A DNA stretch of 43,996 bases from the NCBI GenBank assembly GCA_038214535.1, contig JBBQRS010000030.1, positions 1 to 43,996 on the forward strand, given 5' to 3'. Made by a program: the position numbers and the translations under genes. Below, one piece after another: positions 8,208-16,258 of this stretch (position 1 is the first letter of the stretch; every line of letters starts with the position of its first letter). The DNA is from JBBQRS01 sp038214535. GTDB lineage: Bacteria; Chloroflexota; Anaerolineae; CG2-30-64-16. The notes below the pieces were generated by a model. That model had not been told where the DNA came from. It was given only the letters and a program-made list of their open reading frames with translations, and did not search any database.

Positions 8208-8514
8208 GCTCACGCTCCTGGATATTTCCGGCGCCTTGCGCCGGGAGAGCTGGCAGGGACCCGATCTGCCGCTTGTCGAGCTTCAGAGACGCCATGTCCT
8301 CATGACTATCCACACCACCATCTTGGAATCCAGCCACGTCTCGACAGGTAGACGCCGATTATACCCCTGTAAAAAGTGCTGTGTCAAGAGAATTATGCTT
8401 ATGTTAACTTGTGCCGGATATTATCCGATGTTACCGTATGCCCATGCGGCGAGCCGCACAGACACAGATTTGGTATCCACACGAGGCCCTTCGACCCGGA
8501 AAGGCAGACTGACC
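8208..8514. other. 307-bp divergent intergenic region with an odd palindrome
   Basis: No convincing gene is seen between the DUF488 and dehydratase starts. The region becomes AT-richer after 8370. It contains a perfect odd palindrome, cggata-t-tatccg, at 8415-8427, about 90 bp before the dehydratase ATG. This is of a size suited to a dimeric repressor, but no regulator is identified. No clear sigma70 pair was found. Confidence 0.35.
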
Positions 8515-10179
8515 ATGATAGGACGCGGCGTATTCGAAGGCGTGGCCGGCGCGTATCCGCGCGCGCTCTACCGTTCGATGGGGTTCGCTGACGCGGACTT
8601 CGCGAAACCTCTGATCGGCATCGTCAACTCGTGGAGCGAGGTAGATCCCGGCCATTTTCACCTGCGCGAGCTGGCCGCGTGGGTCAAGGAGGGCGTGCGC
8701 GAGGCGGGCGGCGCGGTCGCGGAGTTCAACACCGTTGCCCCGTGTGACGGCATCGCGCAGGGCCGTGGGATGCACTCGATCCTGCCCCTGCGCGACATCA
8801 TCGCCGCCTCGGTTGAGCTGATGGTGCAGGCCAATCGCTTCGACGGCATCGTCATGCTCTGCTCGTGCGACAAGATCGTCCCCGGCATGTTGATGGCCGC
8901 CGCCCGCCTCGATCTGCCCACGATCTTCGTCACCGGCGGCCCCATGTTGCCGGGTCGCCTGCCGCAGCCCGACGCCGCGGACCGCGAGATCATCCTGAGC
9001 GACGTGAAAGAGGCGATGGGCCGCTACAAGGCCGGGCGCATCACTGAGGAGGAGTTCTACGAGATCGAATGCCGGGCGTGCGGCGGCCCCGGCGCATGCG
9101 CCTTCATGGGCACGGCCAACACCATGAACTGCATTGTTGAGACGCTGGGGCTTGCCTTGCCTGGCTGCGCCACGCTGCCCGCGCTCGACCCTGCCCGTCC
9201 CGACCTGTGCCGCGCCAGCGGACGGCGCATCGTCGAGTTGGTGCGCGGTGGCGTGAACGCCCGCCAAATGCTGTGCCAGTCTGGCCTCGAAAACGCCGTG
9301 CGCGTCACGCTGGCGCTCGGCGGCTCCACGAACGCCGCGCTCCACGTCCCGGCCATCGCCGTAGACGCCGGTGCGGACATCATGCCCGATACCTTCGATG
9401 CGCTGGGGCGCAACACGCCGCTCATCGCGAAGTTCGCCCCGGCGAGCCGGCTGACCGTGGTGGATTTGCACGAAGCCGGCGGCATCCCTGCCGTGTTGAA
9501 CGTGTTGGCCCCGCTTCTGCATACCGACCTGCCCACGGTGGACGGTCGCACGCTGGGCGAGATCGCTGCGCAAGCCCGCGTGTTGCGTGATGACGTGTTG
9601 CATCCGCTCGCTGCGCCGCTTGCGCCGCAGGGCGGCATCGCGGTGTTGCGCGGCAACCTTGCGCCCGACGGGGCGGTAGTGCGGCAGAGTTCGGTCTCCC
9701 CGGCCATGCAATATCACATTGGCCCGGCGCGCGTCTTCGAGTCGGAGGATGAGGTGCGCGATTCGCTCACCGCGCGCAACATCAACCCCGGCGACGTGCT
9801 GGTGATTCGCAACGAAGGCCCCGCGGGCGGCCCCGGTATGCGCGAACTCTCCATCCCTGCGGCGATGTTGGTGGGCATGGGGTTGGGCGATTTGGTCGCC
9901 ATGATCACCGATGGCCGTTATTCCGGCGCGACGCGCGGCCCTTGCATCGGCCACGTCTGCCCCGAGGCCTACATCGGCGGCCCCATCGCCGCCGTCCGTG
10001 AGGGCGACCTGATCGAGATTGACATCCCCGGCCGCCGCCTGACCCTCCACGTCCCGGACGACGAAATCGCCCGCCGCCTGGCGGAGTGGCAGCCGCGCCC
10101 ACCCGCAATTACCACAGGGTTCTTGAAGCTCTACAGCCGCATCGTCTCGCAAGCCGACTGCGGCGCGCTCTTTCGCTGA
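8515..10179 (+). CDS. IlvD/Edd family dehydratase (dihydroxy-acid or sugar-acid dehydratase)
   Basis: The 554-residue iron-sulfur dehydratase contains the family's cysteine motifs: VAPCDGIAQGRG (Cys77), LCSCDKIVPGMLMAAARL (Cys118), and CRACGGPGACAFMGTANTMN (around residues 187-205). The first motif reads NSWSEVDPGHFHLRELA: the position that holds Cys in the PCNxH class is Gly, as in the PGH-type IlvD subgroup. LVIRNEGPAGGPGMRE and TDGRYSGATRGPCIGHV are the usual C-terminal signatures. Dihydroxy-acid dehydratase in branched-chain amino acid synthesis is possible. The lack of other ilv genes and the neighbouring mannonate-dehydratase-type gene make an aldonic-acid dehydratase equally likely. 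ATG 8515 begins the conserved domain; GGAAAGG lies about 12 nt upstream. The next gene on the strand, a regulator, has its own promoter. Confidence 0.88.
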   Translation: MIGRGVFEGVAGAYPRALYRSMGFADADFAKPLIGIVNSWSEVDPGHFHLRELAAWVKEGVREAGGAVAEFNTVAPCDGIAQGRGMHSILPLRDIIAASVELMVQANRFDGIVMLCSCDKIVPGMLMAAARLDLPTIFVTGGPMLPGRLPQPDAADREIILSDVKEAMGRYKAGRITEEEFYEIECRACGGPGACAFMGTANTMNCIVETLGLALPGCATLPALDPARPDLCRASGRRIVELVRGGVNARQMLCQSGLENAVRVTLALGGSTNAALHVPAIAVDAGADIMPDTFDALGRNTPLIAKFAPASRLTVVDLHEAGGIPAVLNVLAPLLHTDLPTVDGRTLGEIAAQARVLRDDVLHPLAAPLAPQGGIAVLRGNLAPDGAVVRQSSVSPAMQYHIGPARVFESEDEVRDSLTARNINPGDVLVIRNEGPAGGPGMRELSIPAAMLVGMGLGDLVAMITDGRYSGATRGPCIGHVCPEAYIGGPIAAVREGDLIEIDIPGRRLTLHVPDDEIARRLAEWQPRPPAITTGFLKLYSRIVSQADCGALFR

Positions 10180-10198
10180 TTTGTAAAGAAACCTTAAC

Positions 10199-10229
10199 TT
10201 GACCCTGACGTAACGTCATAGCTTATCAT
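10199..10229 (+). promoter_or_regulatory. MerR-type promoter (19-bp spacer) with internal operator dyad
   Basis: TTGACC (10199-10204) and TATCAT (10224-10229) are separated by 19 bp, the long spacer typical of promoters remodelled by MerR-family activators. The spacer holds the dyad tgacgt-a-acgtca (10206-10218). The predicted transcript starts at about 10236-10237, essentially on the regulator's ATG at 10237, so the mRNA would be leaderless. Autoregulation by the MerR-TipAS gene product is inferred. Confidence 0.75.
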
Positions 10230-10236
10230 ATCCTAC

Positions 10237-11004
10237 ATGGAGACACGCACGACCGCCTACACGGTGCAACAACTCGCCGACCTCGCCGGGGTGACCGTCC
10301 GGGCGCTGCATCACTATGACGCCATCGGGTTGCTGACCCCGGCGGCGCGCACCGAAGCCGGGTATCGGCTCTACGGCGAGAAGGACCTGCTGCGGCTGCA
10401 ACAGATCCTCTTCTTCCGTGAGCTCGACTTCCCGCTGGATCAAATCGCGGCGCTCCTCGACGCGCCCGGCTTTGACCCGGTGCGCGCGTTGGAGCGACAT
10501 CGCGAGTTGTTGCAGGCGCAGCGCGACCGGCTAGCGCGTCTCATGGAGACGATTGACAAGACCATTGCCGGATTGAAGGAGGATATGATGGGACTGACCG
10601 ATGAAGAACTGTATGCGGGATTTTCGAAAGAGGACGCGGAACGTTACCGCCGGGAGGCGCGCGAACTGTACGGCGAGGAAGTCGTCGAGGCGTCCGAGCA
10701 GCGGGCGCGCAAGATGACGAAGGAGCAAATGCAGGCCGTTCAGGCCGAGGGCGAAGAGGTCACGCGCGGGCTGGCCGATCTGACCGACCGCGCCCCCGGC
10801 GACCCGGTGGTGCAGGCGCTGATCGCCCGGCACTACGCCTGGGTCTGTCACTTCTGGACGCCCAACGCCGAAGCCTACGCGGGTCTGGGCGACCTCTACA
10901 CCGACAACCCGGAGTTCCGCGCCACCTACGACAAGTACCGCCCCGGCCTGGCCGACTTCATGAAGGCCGCGATGAGTTACTACGCGGAACATAACCTCAA
11001 GTAG
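10237..11004 (+). CDS. MerR family transcriptional regulator with TipAS ligand-binding domain
   Basis: The 255-residue protein has an N-terminal MerR winged helix-turn-helix (residues about 5-73). TVQQLADLAGVTVRALHHYD is its recognition segment, followed by GLLTPAARTEAGYRLYGEKD and DFPLDQIAALLD. A coiled-coil dimerisation helix (about residues 80-115) comes next. The C-terminal TipAS domain (about 130-255) includes HYAWVCHFWTPNAEAYAGLG and ends KAAMSYYAEHNLK. TipA-type regulators bind thiopeptides or other ligands and activate transcription from 19-bp-spacer promoters. The gene sits directly behind such a promoter with a dyad in the spacer, so autoregulation is likely; other targets are not evident. 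No Shine-Dalgarno is present, consistent with leaderless translation. Confidence 0.95.
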   Translation: METRTTAYTVQQLADLAGVTVRALHHYDAIGLLTPAARTEAGYRLYGEKDLLRLQQILFFRELDFPLDQIAALLDAPGFDPVRALERHRELLQAQRDRLARLMETIDKTIAGLKEDMMGLTDEELYAGFSKEDAERYRREARELYGEEVVEASEQRARKMTKEQMQAVQAEGEEVTRGLADLTDRAPGDPVVQALIARHYAWVCHFWTPNAEAYAGLGDLYTDNPEFRATYDKYRPGLADFMKAAMSYYAEHNLK

Positions 11005-11005
11005 A

Positions 11006-11147
11006 GGTGTTTGGAACACGGAAGCGTTTGGACCACTAAAACCGCGAAACGCCACGAAAGACACGAAACGCGAAAGGGCATCTTGACCCTTTCGCGTTTT
11101 TCGCGTTCTTTCGTGTATTTAGTGGTCCAAACGTCCTCGTGTTCCAA
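11006..11147. repeat. Large nested hairpin between converging genes (family I)
   Basis: The gap between the MerR gene and the converging aminotransferase is almost entirely one long inverted repeat. Outer arms are ttggaacacg (11011-11020) and cgtgttccaa (11138-11147). Middle arms are 16 bp, perfect, at 11025-11040 and 11118-11133. Inner arms are cgcgaaaggg (11069-11078) and its complement (11087-11096). Between them are imperfect copies of cacgaaag and cgcgaaac. It may act as a bidirectional terminator. Confidence 0.85.
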
Positions 11148-11158
11148 CCCCCAAACGC

Positions 11159-12388
11159 CTACGCGCCCAACTCCCCGCGGTTCTTCCACACCTTCCTGAC
11201 CGCGGCCAGCACATCGTCCACGCCCTCGCGTCCGGCGCGTAAGGCCGCCTCGCCCAGCCACAGCGCCTCGCTGCCCGCGATGCGCTCCGCCGCGGGGAAG
11301 TGCATCCGCGCGAAGTCGAAGCGCTCCGGGAACGCCGTCGGTACGGGCAACCTGGAAAGTTGGGGCTGGAACATCGGGTAGTGGTGCATCGGCGGCCAAC
11401 CCGCCGCCGCCGGGATGCCCTCCGCCTCCAGCGCCGCGCTGATCGCTTCATGCCCGGCCCCGAACATCTCCGGCTCGATGGCGAACATGTAGAGGTAATA
11501 TGCCCGCCGCGTGTGACGGGGGTCGCGGCGCAACACGCGCACGCCGGGGATTTCGCTCAACCCTTCGTCCAGGTAGGCCGCCGCTTCCTCGCGCTGCTGC
11601 GCTTGCTCCGGGAACCGTTCGAGTCCCACGCCGGCCAGCGCCGCATGAAGCTCGCTCATCCGGTAATTCGCGCCGAAGGTGTATTGCTGACCGTCAGGGT
11701 CGTGCGGGCGTCCACAATCAATGATGCTGGTCGCCCGCACGGCCATCTTTCGCGTCCGACAGATCAACACGCCGCCTTCGCCAGCCGTCAGCACCTTCGT
11801 GGATTGCAGGCTGAAGGAGCCGAAATCCCCGATGGTCCCTGCGCCGCGCTCGCGCCAGCGTGCGCCGTGCGCGTGCGCCGCATCTTCTACTACGATCAGG
11901 CCATGCCGATGAGCAATTTCCATCAGCGCGTCCATGTCGGCCATCTGCTGGCCCACGTGCACCGGGATGATCGCCCGCGTCCGTGGCGTGATTGCGGTCT
12001 CGACGGCCCGCGGGTCCATGCAAAACGTCGCCGGGTCAATATCCACGATCACAGGGATCGCGCCCGCGGCCATCGGCCCCGTCGCCGTCGCGGCAAACGT
12101 GTAGGCCGGCACGATCACTTCGTCGCCCCAGCCGATCTCTGCGGCGCGCAGCGCGACCTCCAGAGACAGCGTCCCGTTGGCGACCGCCACGGGATACCCG
12201 CCGCCCTGCATCGCTGCAAAGCGCGCCAGGAAATCGCGCGTCTTCGGCCCCGGATACGGGTGGCCGCCCCACTGGCCCGACCGCACGACCTCCGTGACGG
12301 CCCGCTCATCGCGTGCGTCGAACACCGGCCACGCCGGCCAGGGCGTCGAGCGCACAGGCGCGCCGCTCCGAATAGCAAGTTCCCCCAT
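11159..12388 (-). CDS. DegT/DnrJ/EryC1/StrS family PLP-dependent aminotransferase
   Basis: The 409-residue fold-type I PLP enzyme belongs to the sugar aminotransferase family. GDEVIVPAYTFAATATGPMA matches the substrate/PLP region. VVEDAAHAHGA carries the Asp (Asp169) that contacts the pyridine nitrogen. SFSLQSTKVLTAGEGG carries the Schiff-base Lys198. NYRMSELHAALAGVGLERF is the usual conserved helix. Members transaminate ketosugars such as nucleotide-linked sugars, or ketocyclitols as in L-glutamine:scyllo-inosamine aminotransferase-like proteins. No nucleotide-sugar genes are nearby, so a free sugar or inositol derivative is possible. Its SDR neighbour lies upstream on the same strand, 50 bp away, and probably belongs to the same operon, suggesting oxidation of a hydroxyl followed by transamination. 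AAGGA/AAGGG sites precede the start. Confidence 0.92.
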   Translation of the reverse strand: MGELAIRSGAPVRSTPWPAWPVFDARDERAVTEVVRSGQWGGHPYPGPKTRDFLARFAAMQGGGYPVAVANGTLSLEVALRAAEIGWGDEVIVPAYTFAATATGPMAAGAIPVIVDIDPATFCMDPRAVETAITPRTRAIIPVHVGQQMADMDALMEIAHRHGLIVVEDAAHAHGARWRERGAGTIGDFGSFSLQSTKVLTAGEGGVLICRTRKMAVRATSIIDCGRPHDPDGQQYTFGANYRMSELHAALAGVGLERFPEQAQQREEAAAYLDEGLSEIPGVRVLRRDPRHTRRAYYLYMFAIEPEMFGAGHEAISAALEAEGIPAAAGWPPMHHYPMFQPQLSRLPVPTAFPERFDFARMHFPAAERIAGSEALWLGEAALRAGREGVDDVLAAVRKVWKNRGELGA

Positions 12389-12403
12389 CCCTTATTCCTT
12401 ACA

Positions 12404-12436
12404 AATAACCGTGCCTACTTGCCTACTTGTCAACTT
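12404..12436. repeat. Short tandem repeat of cctacttg-like units (family G)
   Basis: The 50-bp gap between the SDR and aminotransferase genes contains gcctacttgcctacttgt and a degenerate third copy, caacttgttta. It is another short-unit intergenic repeat. Confidence 0.5.
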
Positions 12437-12438
12437 GT

Positions 12439-13239
12439 TTACAACGGCTGCGCCGGCGTACCCAACTGCACGGTGATCCCGCCGTCCACGTAAATCACCT
12501 GGCCGATGATGTAGCTCGCATCTTCCGAGGCCAGGAACGCCACCGAGGCGCCGATATCCAGCGGCGTCCCGAAGCGCCCCGCGGGGATCCACGCCGATAC
12601 CTCGCTGATGCGCGGCCCGCTGCTCCGTTCGGTGAGCGTCGCGCCCGGCGCGATGGCGTTCACCCGGATGCCGAATTGCGCCAGCTCCAGCGCCATGGCG
12701 CGCGTCATGGCGTCCAGCGCGCCTTTGGTCACGTCGTAGGGCAGCCCGCGCCAGTGGGCGCGCAGCCCTCCCACAGAACTGATGTGGATGATGCTCCCTC
12801 CGCTGTTCGAGCGCATGATTTCCGCGGCGCGGTAACTGCACAGGTACGGGCCGCGGATATTGCTCGCCAGTTCGGCATCCAGCAACTCCTCGTCCGCCTC
12901 GAAGAACTTCCTGCGGCGCAGGTCGGCGGCGTTGTTCACGAGCAGGTCCACCCGGCCCCACTTCGCCATCACTTCGTCGAATAGACGGGTGATGTCTGCG
13001 CTCACGCCGATGTCCGCCGCGACCGCCAACGTCTCCGCGCCGAACGAGCGCAACTCCGCAGCCGTAGCCTGGGTGCGGTCGGGGTCGCGCCCGTTGATCA
13101 CGACGCGCATCCGCTCGCGCGCCAGGCGCAGGGCGATGCCCTTGCCGATGCCGCGATTTGAGCCGGTGACGATGGCGACCTTCCCCGCAAGTTCGGGGTA
13201 GCGGGGTCGAATGCTGGGATAAAGGCTGTCAGTGTCCAC
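12439..13239 (-). CDS. Short-chain dehydrogenase/reductase (SDR)
   Basis: The 266-residue classical SDR has the coenzyme motif TGSNRGIG (residues 25-32), the NNAA motif near residue 102, and catalytic residues Ser154 or Ser155 in HISSVGG, Tyr168 and Lys172 in YDVTK. FLASEDASYIIGQVIYVDGG is the standard C-terminal signature of the 3-oxoacyl-ACP reductase / glucose-dehydrogenase-like group. The substrate cannot be read from sequence; pairing with the DegT aminotransferase suggests a sugar or polyol. Translation starts at GTG 13239, with AGAGGA about 7 nt upstream and no in-frame ATG before the Rossmann fold. Between this start and the neighbouring DUF2079 gene is a small hairpin (cgtag/ctacg arms around 13277-13297). 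Confidence 0.92.
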   Translation of the reverse strand: MDTDSLYPSIRPRYPELAGKVAIVTGSNRGIGKGIALRLARERMRVVINGRDPDRTQATAAELRSFGAETLAVAADIGVSADITRLFDEVMAKWGRVDLLVNNAADLRRRKFFEADEELLDAELASNIRGPYLCSYRAAEIMRSNSGGSIIHISSVGGLRAHWRGLPYDVTKGALDAMTRAMALELAQFGIRVNAIAPGATLTERSSGPRISEVSAWIPAGRFGTPLDIGASVAFLASEDASYIIGQVIYVDGGITVQLGTPAQPL

Positions 13240-13345
13240 AGGTTGTCCTCTTTTGGAAACAAAGTATGGTAGGCGTAGCTTGCTGTAACTCTACGCGTGA
13301 TTGTAGCATAATCGGCGCAGCGCGCGAAGCTGTGGCTTTGCCACA

Positions 13346-15322
13346 TTATCGGAAGCTGAAAACCTTCAACAATGTTCCATCTCCTACGACCTCCGGCCCA
13401 TCCGGCGAGGCGGCCGCAATCGGGATCAGGTGCTCGGTGGCCCCGATCTCCCCGTCCGCCGAGCGCGTCACGGTCACCAGCACATCGTGAAACCGCCCCA
13501 CTGAGAGGACGGGCGTCTCGATGCGGATGATCTCGCCCTCCTTCCACGCCGGCGTGGGATACCACAGCGTCGCTGCGAGCGGCCCGTCATACTCGTTGAC
13601 GATGGCGCCGTCGCTGCGCGTAAAGTGGAATTGGAAGCCGTAATCTTCGCTCAGCGGGCGCAGGGCGCGCCAGTAAGTGGCGACCGTTGCAGGTCGCTCG
13701 GTGGCGTGTACCACCGGGCGAATGGCATAGTCGTAACCCACCAGTTCCAATGCGTCGCCAAAGCGAGCACGGATCGGCGTATACTGCGCATCGCTACCCG
13801 CGCGGACGAAGCTCAGAAACTCGCCCAGTTGCGCGCTGTCCAGATAGCCCTCGACCCCACGCTGCAACAGCAGATACCCGTCCTTTGCCGCGGTCACGCC
13901 AAACTCGCCCGATTCGAGCAGCGCCTGAATCTCCCAGAATTGCTCGTCCGCCGCTAGCGGATAGGCCGACCCGGCCATATCTACCAGCACGTAGTCGGCG
14001 TCATTCACCGCGGGGAACAGATAGGCCTTGCGGCGATCCGACAGGTGCGGGTACAGATCCGATTGCGCGGAGAGCGATGCATCCGGCGGGATGCGCGCCA
14101 TGATCTCCTGGCCGATGCGCTGGTGCTCGGTGACGCGCGGCGGCGCGAAGTCGGGCACGACTGGCGAAACCCCGACCAGGATGTGATGGATGAGCGCGAT
14201 CGCGAGCATCGCGCCCGACAGCATCCCGACCACCGCGCTCGGTCGTGCCCGGTCCCCGCGCGTGAGCCGTCCGGTCAGCCACCCCATGCCGACGATGCCG
14301 GAAAGGATGATAAAGGGCATGACCGAGGCTGAGTAGTGCGCCCCTTCGGAATAGGTCCAGTTCCACGCGCTGAACACGTTGATTCCGAGGACCGGCGCGA
14401 CCGGCAGGAGGAAGGGCAGTCCGAAGATTGACATAAAACCGGTACTGCACAACAGCCCGCCCAGATAGGTCACGATTTCCGGCTTGAAAACCCAACGCAC
14501 CACCAGCATCGGGTTTTGTAAGGCCGCGCGCAGCGACGCCTCCGGCGTCGGCCCCCAGAGCGCCAGCCGCTCGAAGAAGGGCGAGCGGCCGAGCCCGCTG
14601 AAGGTGGGGAGGATCACGCGGTTGGCGACCACGAACCAGCCCACGCCCAGCGCCAGGGTTGCCAGCCCCACCGTTCGTGATTGCCTGCGTGCAATCAGGA
14701 TGCCCAGCCCCATCAGCGCGATCACCACCGGGATATCCTCTTTGGTCAGCATCGCCGCGAGGATACACGCGAAATATGCCGCCCACCGGTTGGTGTCGAA
14801 GAAGAAGAAGGCCCACAGTAACAGACTCGCTGTCAGGGCAACGGCGTGGAAATCGGAGAGGACCGCACCTTGCAGCGCCGGGGCCAGCAGATAGACCGCC
14901 GCGAACGCCACGCCCGCCAGCTCGCTGTGCAGCCGCCTGCGCGCCAGCCAGTACGCAGGCAGCGCCCCCAGCCCGATCACGACCGCCTGCAAGATCAGCA
15001 GCGTTTCCGGCCCCGGGTGGAGCAGGTAGCTCAACGAGATGGGAGCCAGCAGCAGTTCGGCGTGGTAGGCGAGGAGGATATCCGTGCGTTTGAACGTCTC
15101 GAGCGGCAGATCAATCGGCGCGTTCTCATAAGTGGAAAACTCGAAGGGCCGCCCGTGCAGCGTGTTCCAAACCACTTGATCCGTGTACCCCAGGTCCATC
15201 GCCGCGGACTGGTGGGCCTGATGGCGGCGCACCGCCAGCCAGCCGTAGAACCCGGCCCATATCGCGATCAGCAGGAGGACGAGCAGGGTGGCGCGCGAAA
15301 CTCGCTGTGTAGGGGCTAACAT
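13346..15322 (-). CDS. DUF2079 multi-pass membrane protein
   Basis: The 658-residue polytopic protein starts with a transmembrane helix (TLLVLLLIAIWAGFYGWLA) followed by the DUF2079 signature MDLGYTDQVVWNTLHGRPFE. Roughly ten hydrophobic segments fill residues 12-395. The C-terminal ~260 residues are soluble and predicted to face outward. DUF2079 proteins resemble GT-C glycosyltransferases in topology, with acidic residues in the first external loop (here DLGYTDQ), but their activity has not been demonstrated as far as I know. This one probably works in the cell envelope. The extra C-terminal domain, ending GTLLKVFSFR, resembles the beta-sandwich tails seen on membrane glycosyltransferases of Chloroflexota. 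It is a single gene with a large palindrome on its 5' side. Confidence 0.9.
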   Translation of the reverse strand: MLAPTQRVSRATLLVLLLIAIWAGFYGWLAVRRHQAHQSAAMDLGYTDQVVWNTLHGRPFEFSTYENAPIDLPLETFKRTDILLAYHAELLLAPISLSYLLHPGPETLLILQAVVIGLGALPAYWLARRRLHSELAGVAFAAVYLLAPALQGAVLSDFHAVALTASLLLWAFFFFDTNRWAAYFACILAAMLTKEDIPVVIALMGLGILIARRQSRTVGLATLALGVGWFVVANRVILPTFSGLGRSPFFERLALWGPTPEASLRAALQNPMLVVRWVFKPEIVTYLGGLLCSTGFMSIFGLPFLLPVAPVLGINVFSAWNWTYSEGAHYSASVMPFIILSGIVGMGWLTGRLTRGDRARPSAVVGMLSGAMLAIALIHHILVGVSPVVPDFAPPRVTEHQRIGQEIMARIPPDASLSAQSDLYPHLSDRRKAYLFPAVNDADYVLVDMAGSAYPLAADEQFWEIQALLESGEFGVTAAKDGYLLLQRGVEGYLDSAQLGEFLSFVRAGSDAQYTPIRARFGDALELVGYDYAIRPVVHATERPATVATYWRALRPLSEDYGFQFHFTRSDGAIVNEYDGPLAATLWYPTPAWKEGEIIRIETPVLSVGRFHDVLVTVTRSADGEIGATEHLIPIAAASPDGPEVVGDGTLLKVFSFR

Positions 15323-15415
15323 GAGTGGACTATATCACGGCGTGGCGGGATGGGGAATCCGGTGAACGATCATATGAAGAATCTGATCTGAAAACTCCCA
15401 GATCAACATGTCTTT

Positions 15416-15481
15416 CCCTTCGTAGTGACGGCTTCAGCCGTTGTCGTGTCCCCCAACGGCTGAAGCCGTCACTACGAAGGG
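15416..15481. repeat. Perfect 28-bp-arm palindrome (family B)
   Basis: The arm at 15416-15443 is exactly complementary to the arm at 15454-15481, separated by a 10-nt loop (tcgtgtcccc). The core of each arm is itself palindromic (cggcttcagccg). A 27-nt arm copy occurs at 6347-6373 and a related core lies in the element at 7713-7851. It sits in the gap upstream of the DUF2079 gene and downstream of the lipoprotein gene. Confidence 0.95.
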
Positions 15482-15506
15482 TGCCGCGGTGGCAAAATCT
15501 CCAGGT

Positions 15507-16235
15507 TCACGCGCCCCCGAAAACCATCATCCGCAGCGGCGAGACCGGATCGGCCCGCGTCGCGTCCCCCTCGAATACCTTGACGAAGAACGGGTACGCC
15601 GCGTCCAGGTCGCTGAATTGCAAATCGTTTGCGTTATCGCTATGCAGCCGGCGGCTCCATTCCACCGTCCACACGCCGTCGCGCCACAATCCCGCCGCGG
15701 GCAGCGCCTCGTCCGCCCCCGGCGGGATCGTTTCCGACTGCACGTCCACGATGCGCCCGGTCTGGTCGGCGTACGCCGTGTGGCACGCCACATCGCAGGC
15801 GGGCGCGGCCAGCCCCGGCGCGGGCGGCGGCAGCGTCCAGTGTACGGTCAGCTTGTTCGCCATGAATTGCGCGTCGCCGACCATCGGCGCGGAGGCGTCG
15901 GGCCACTGTGCAAGGAAGTAGATCGTCCCGCCGTCATAGACCGCCCGCAGTTGCGCCGGGTAGGCCGGCTCTTTCCCGCGGATGCCCCAGGTCAGCGGCA
16001 GTTCGAGGGGCAGAGCTGTGTCCCACACCGGGTCAATCTCGCCGTCAACCTGCGGCGCAACCTCCACCGGCTGCGCCGTCAGTCGCGGCCCCTTCATCGT
16101 CGGCTCCGACATCACGGACATCGTGTGCGGGGGCATCGGCGACGGGGGCGCGATGGGCGCAGGCAGCGGCACACATCCCACCGCCGCCAGCATCACCCCG
16201 ATCATTAGCGCTTGCCCGCCTCTTCTCCTCCGCAT
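15507..16235 (-). CDS. Lipoprotein with ethylbenzene-dehydrogenase-like heme-binding domain and CX3CH motif
   Basis: The 242-residue protein begins with a lipoprotein signal peptide, RRRRGGQALMIGVMLAAVGC, with lipid attachment at Cys21, so it is anchored outside the membrane. After a Pro-rich linker, PQVDGEIDPVWDTALPLELP and VYDGGTIYFLAQWPDAS resemble the EB_dh heme-binding family (gamma subunit of ethylbenzene/DMSO-type dehydrogenases). WRDGVWTVEWSRRL is a further family element. In place of a normal CxxCH site, CDVACH (Cys147-His152) is seen, with three residues between the cysteines. ATG 16235 is chosen because it gives a clean signal peptide and follows GAGGGG. It lies 23 bp downstream of the cytochrome c lipoprotein gene on the same strand, so the two likely form an electron-transfer operon. 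No molybdenum catalytic subunit is in the window. Confidence 0.75.
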   Translation of the reverse strand: MRRRRGGQALMIGVMLAAVGCVPLPAPIAPPSPMPPHTMSVMSEPTMKGPRLTAQPVEVAPQVDGEIDPVWDTALPLELPLTWGIRGKEPAYPAQLRAVYDGGTIYFLAQWPDASAPMVGDAQFMANKLTVHWTLPPPAPGLAAPACDVACHTAYADQTGRIVDVQSETIPPGADEALPAAGLWRDGVWTVEWSRRLHSDNANDLQFSDLDAAYPFFVKVFEGDATRADPVSPLRMMVFGGA

Positions 16236-16258
16236 CTCAGCCCCTCCGCTCCTCTGCA

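Noticed and set aside
8431..10152. Long minus-strand open frame opposite the IlvD/Edd gene
   Set aside because: Its translation is low-complexity (rich in R, H, A, D, G) and matches no family; the plus-strand frame has complete catalytic motifs. It is a shadow due to high GC content.
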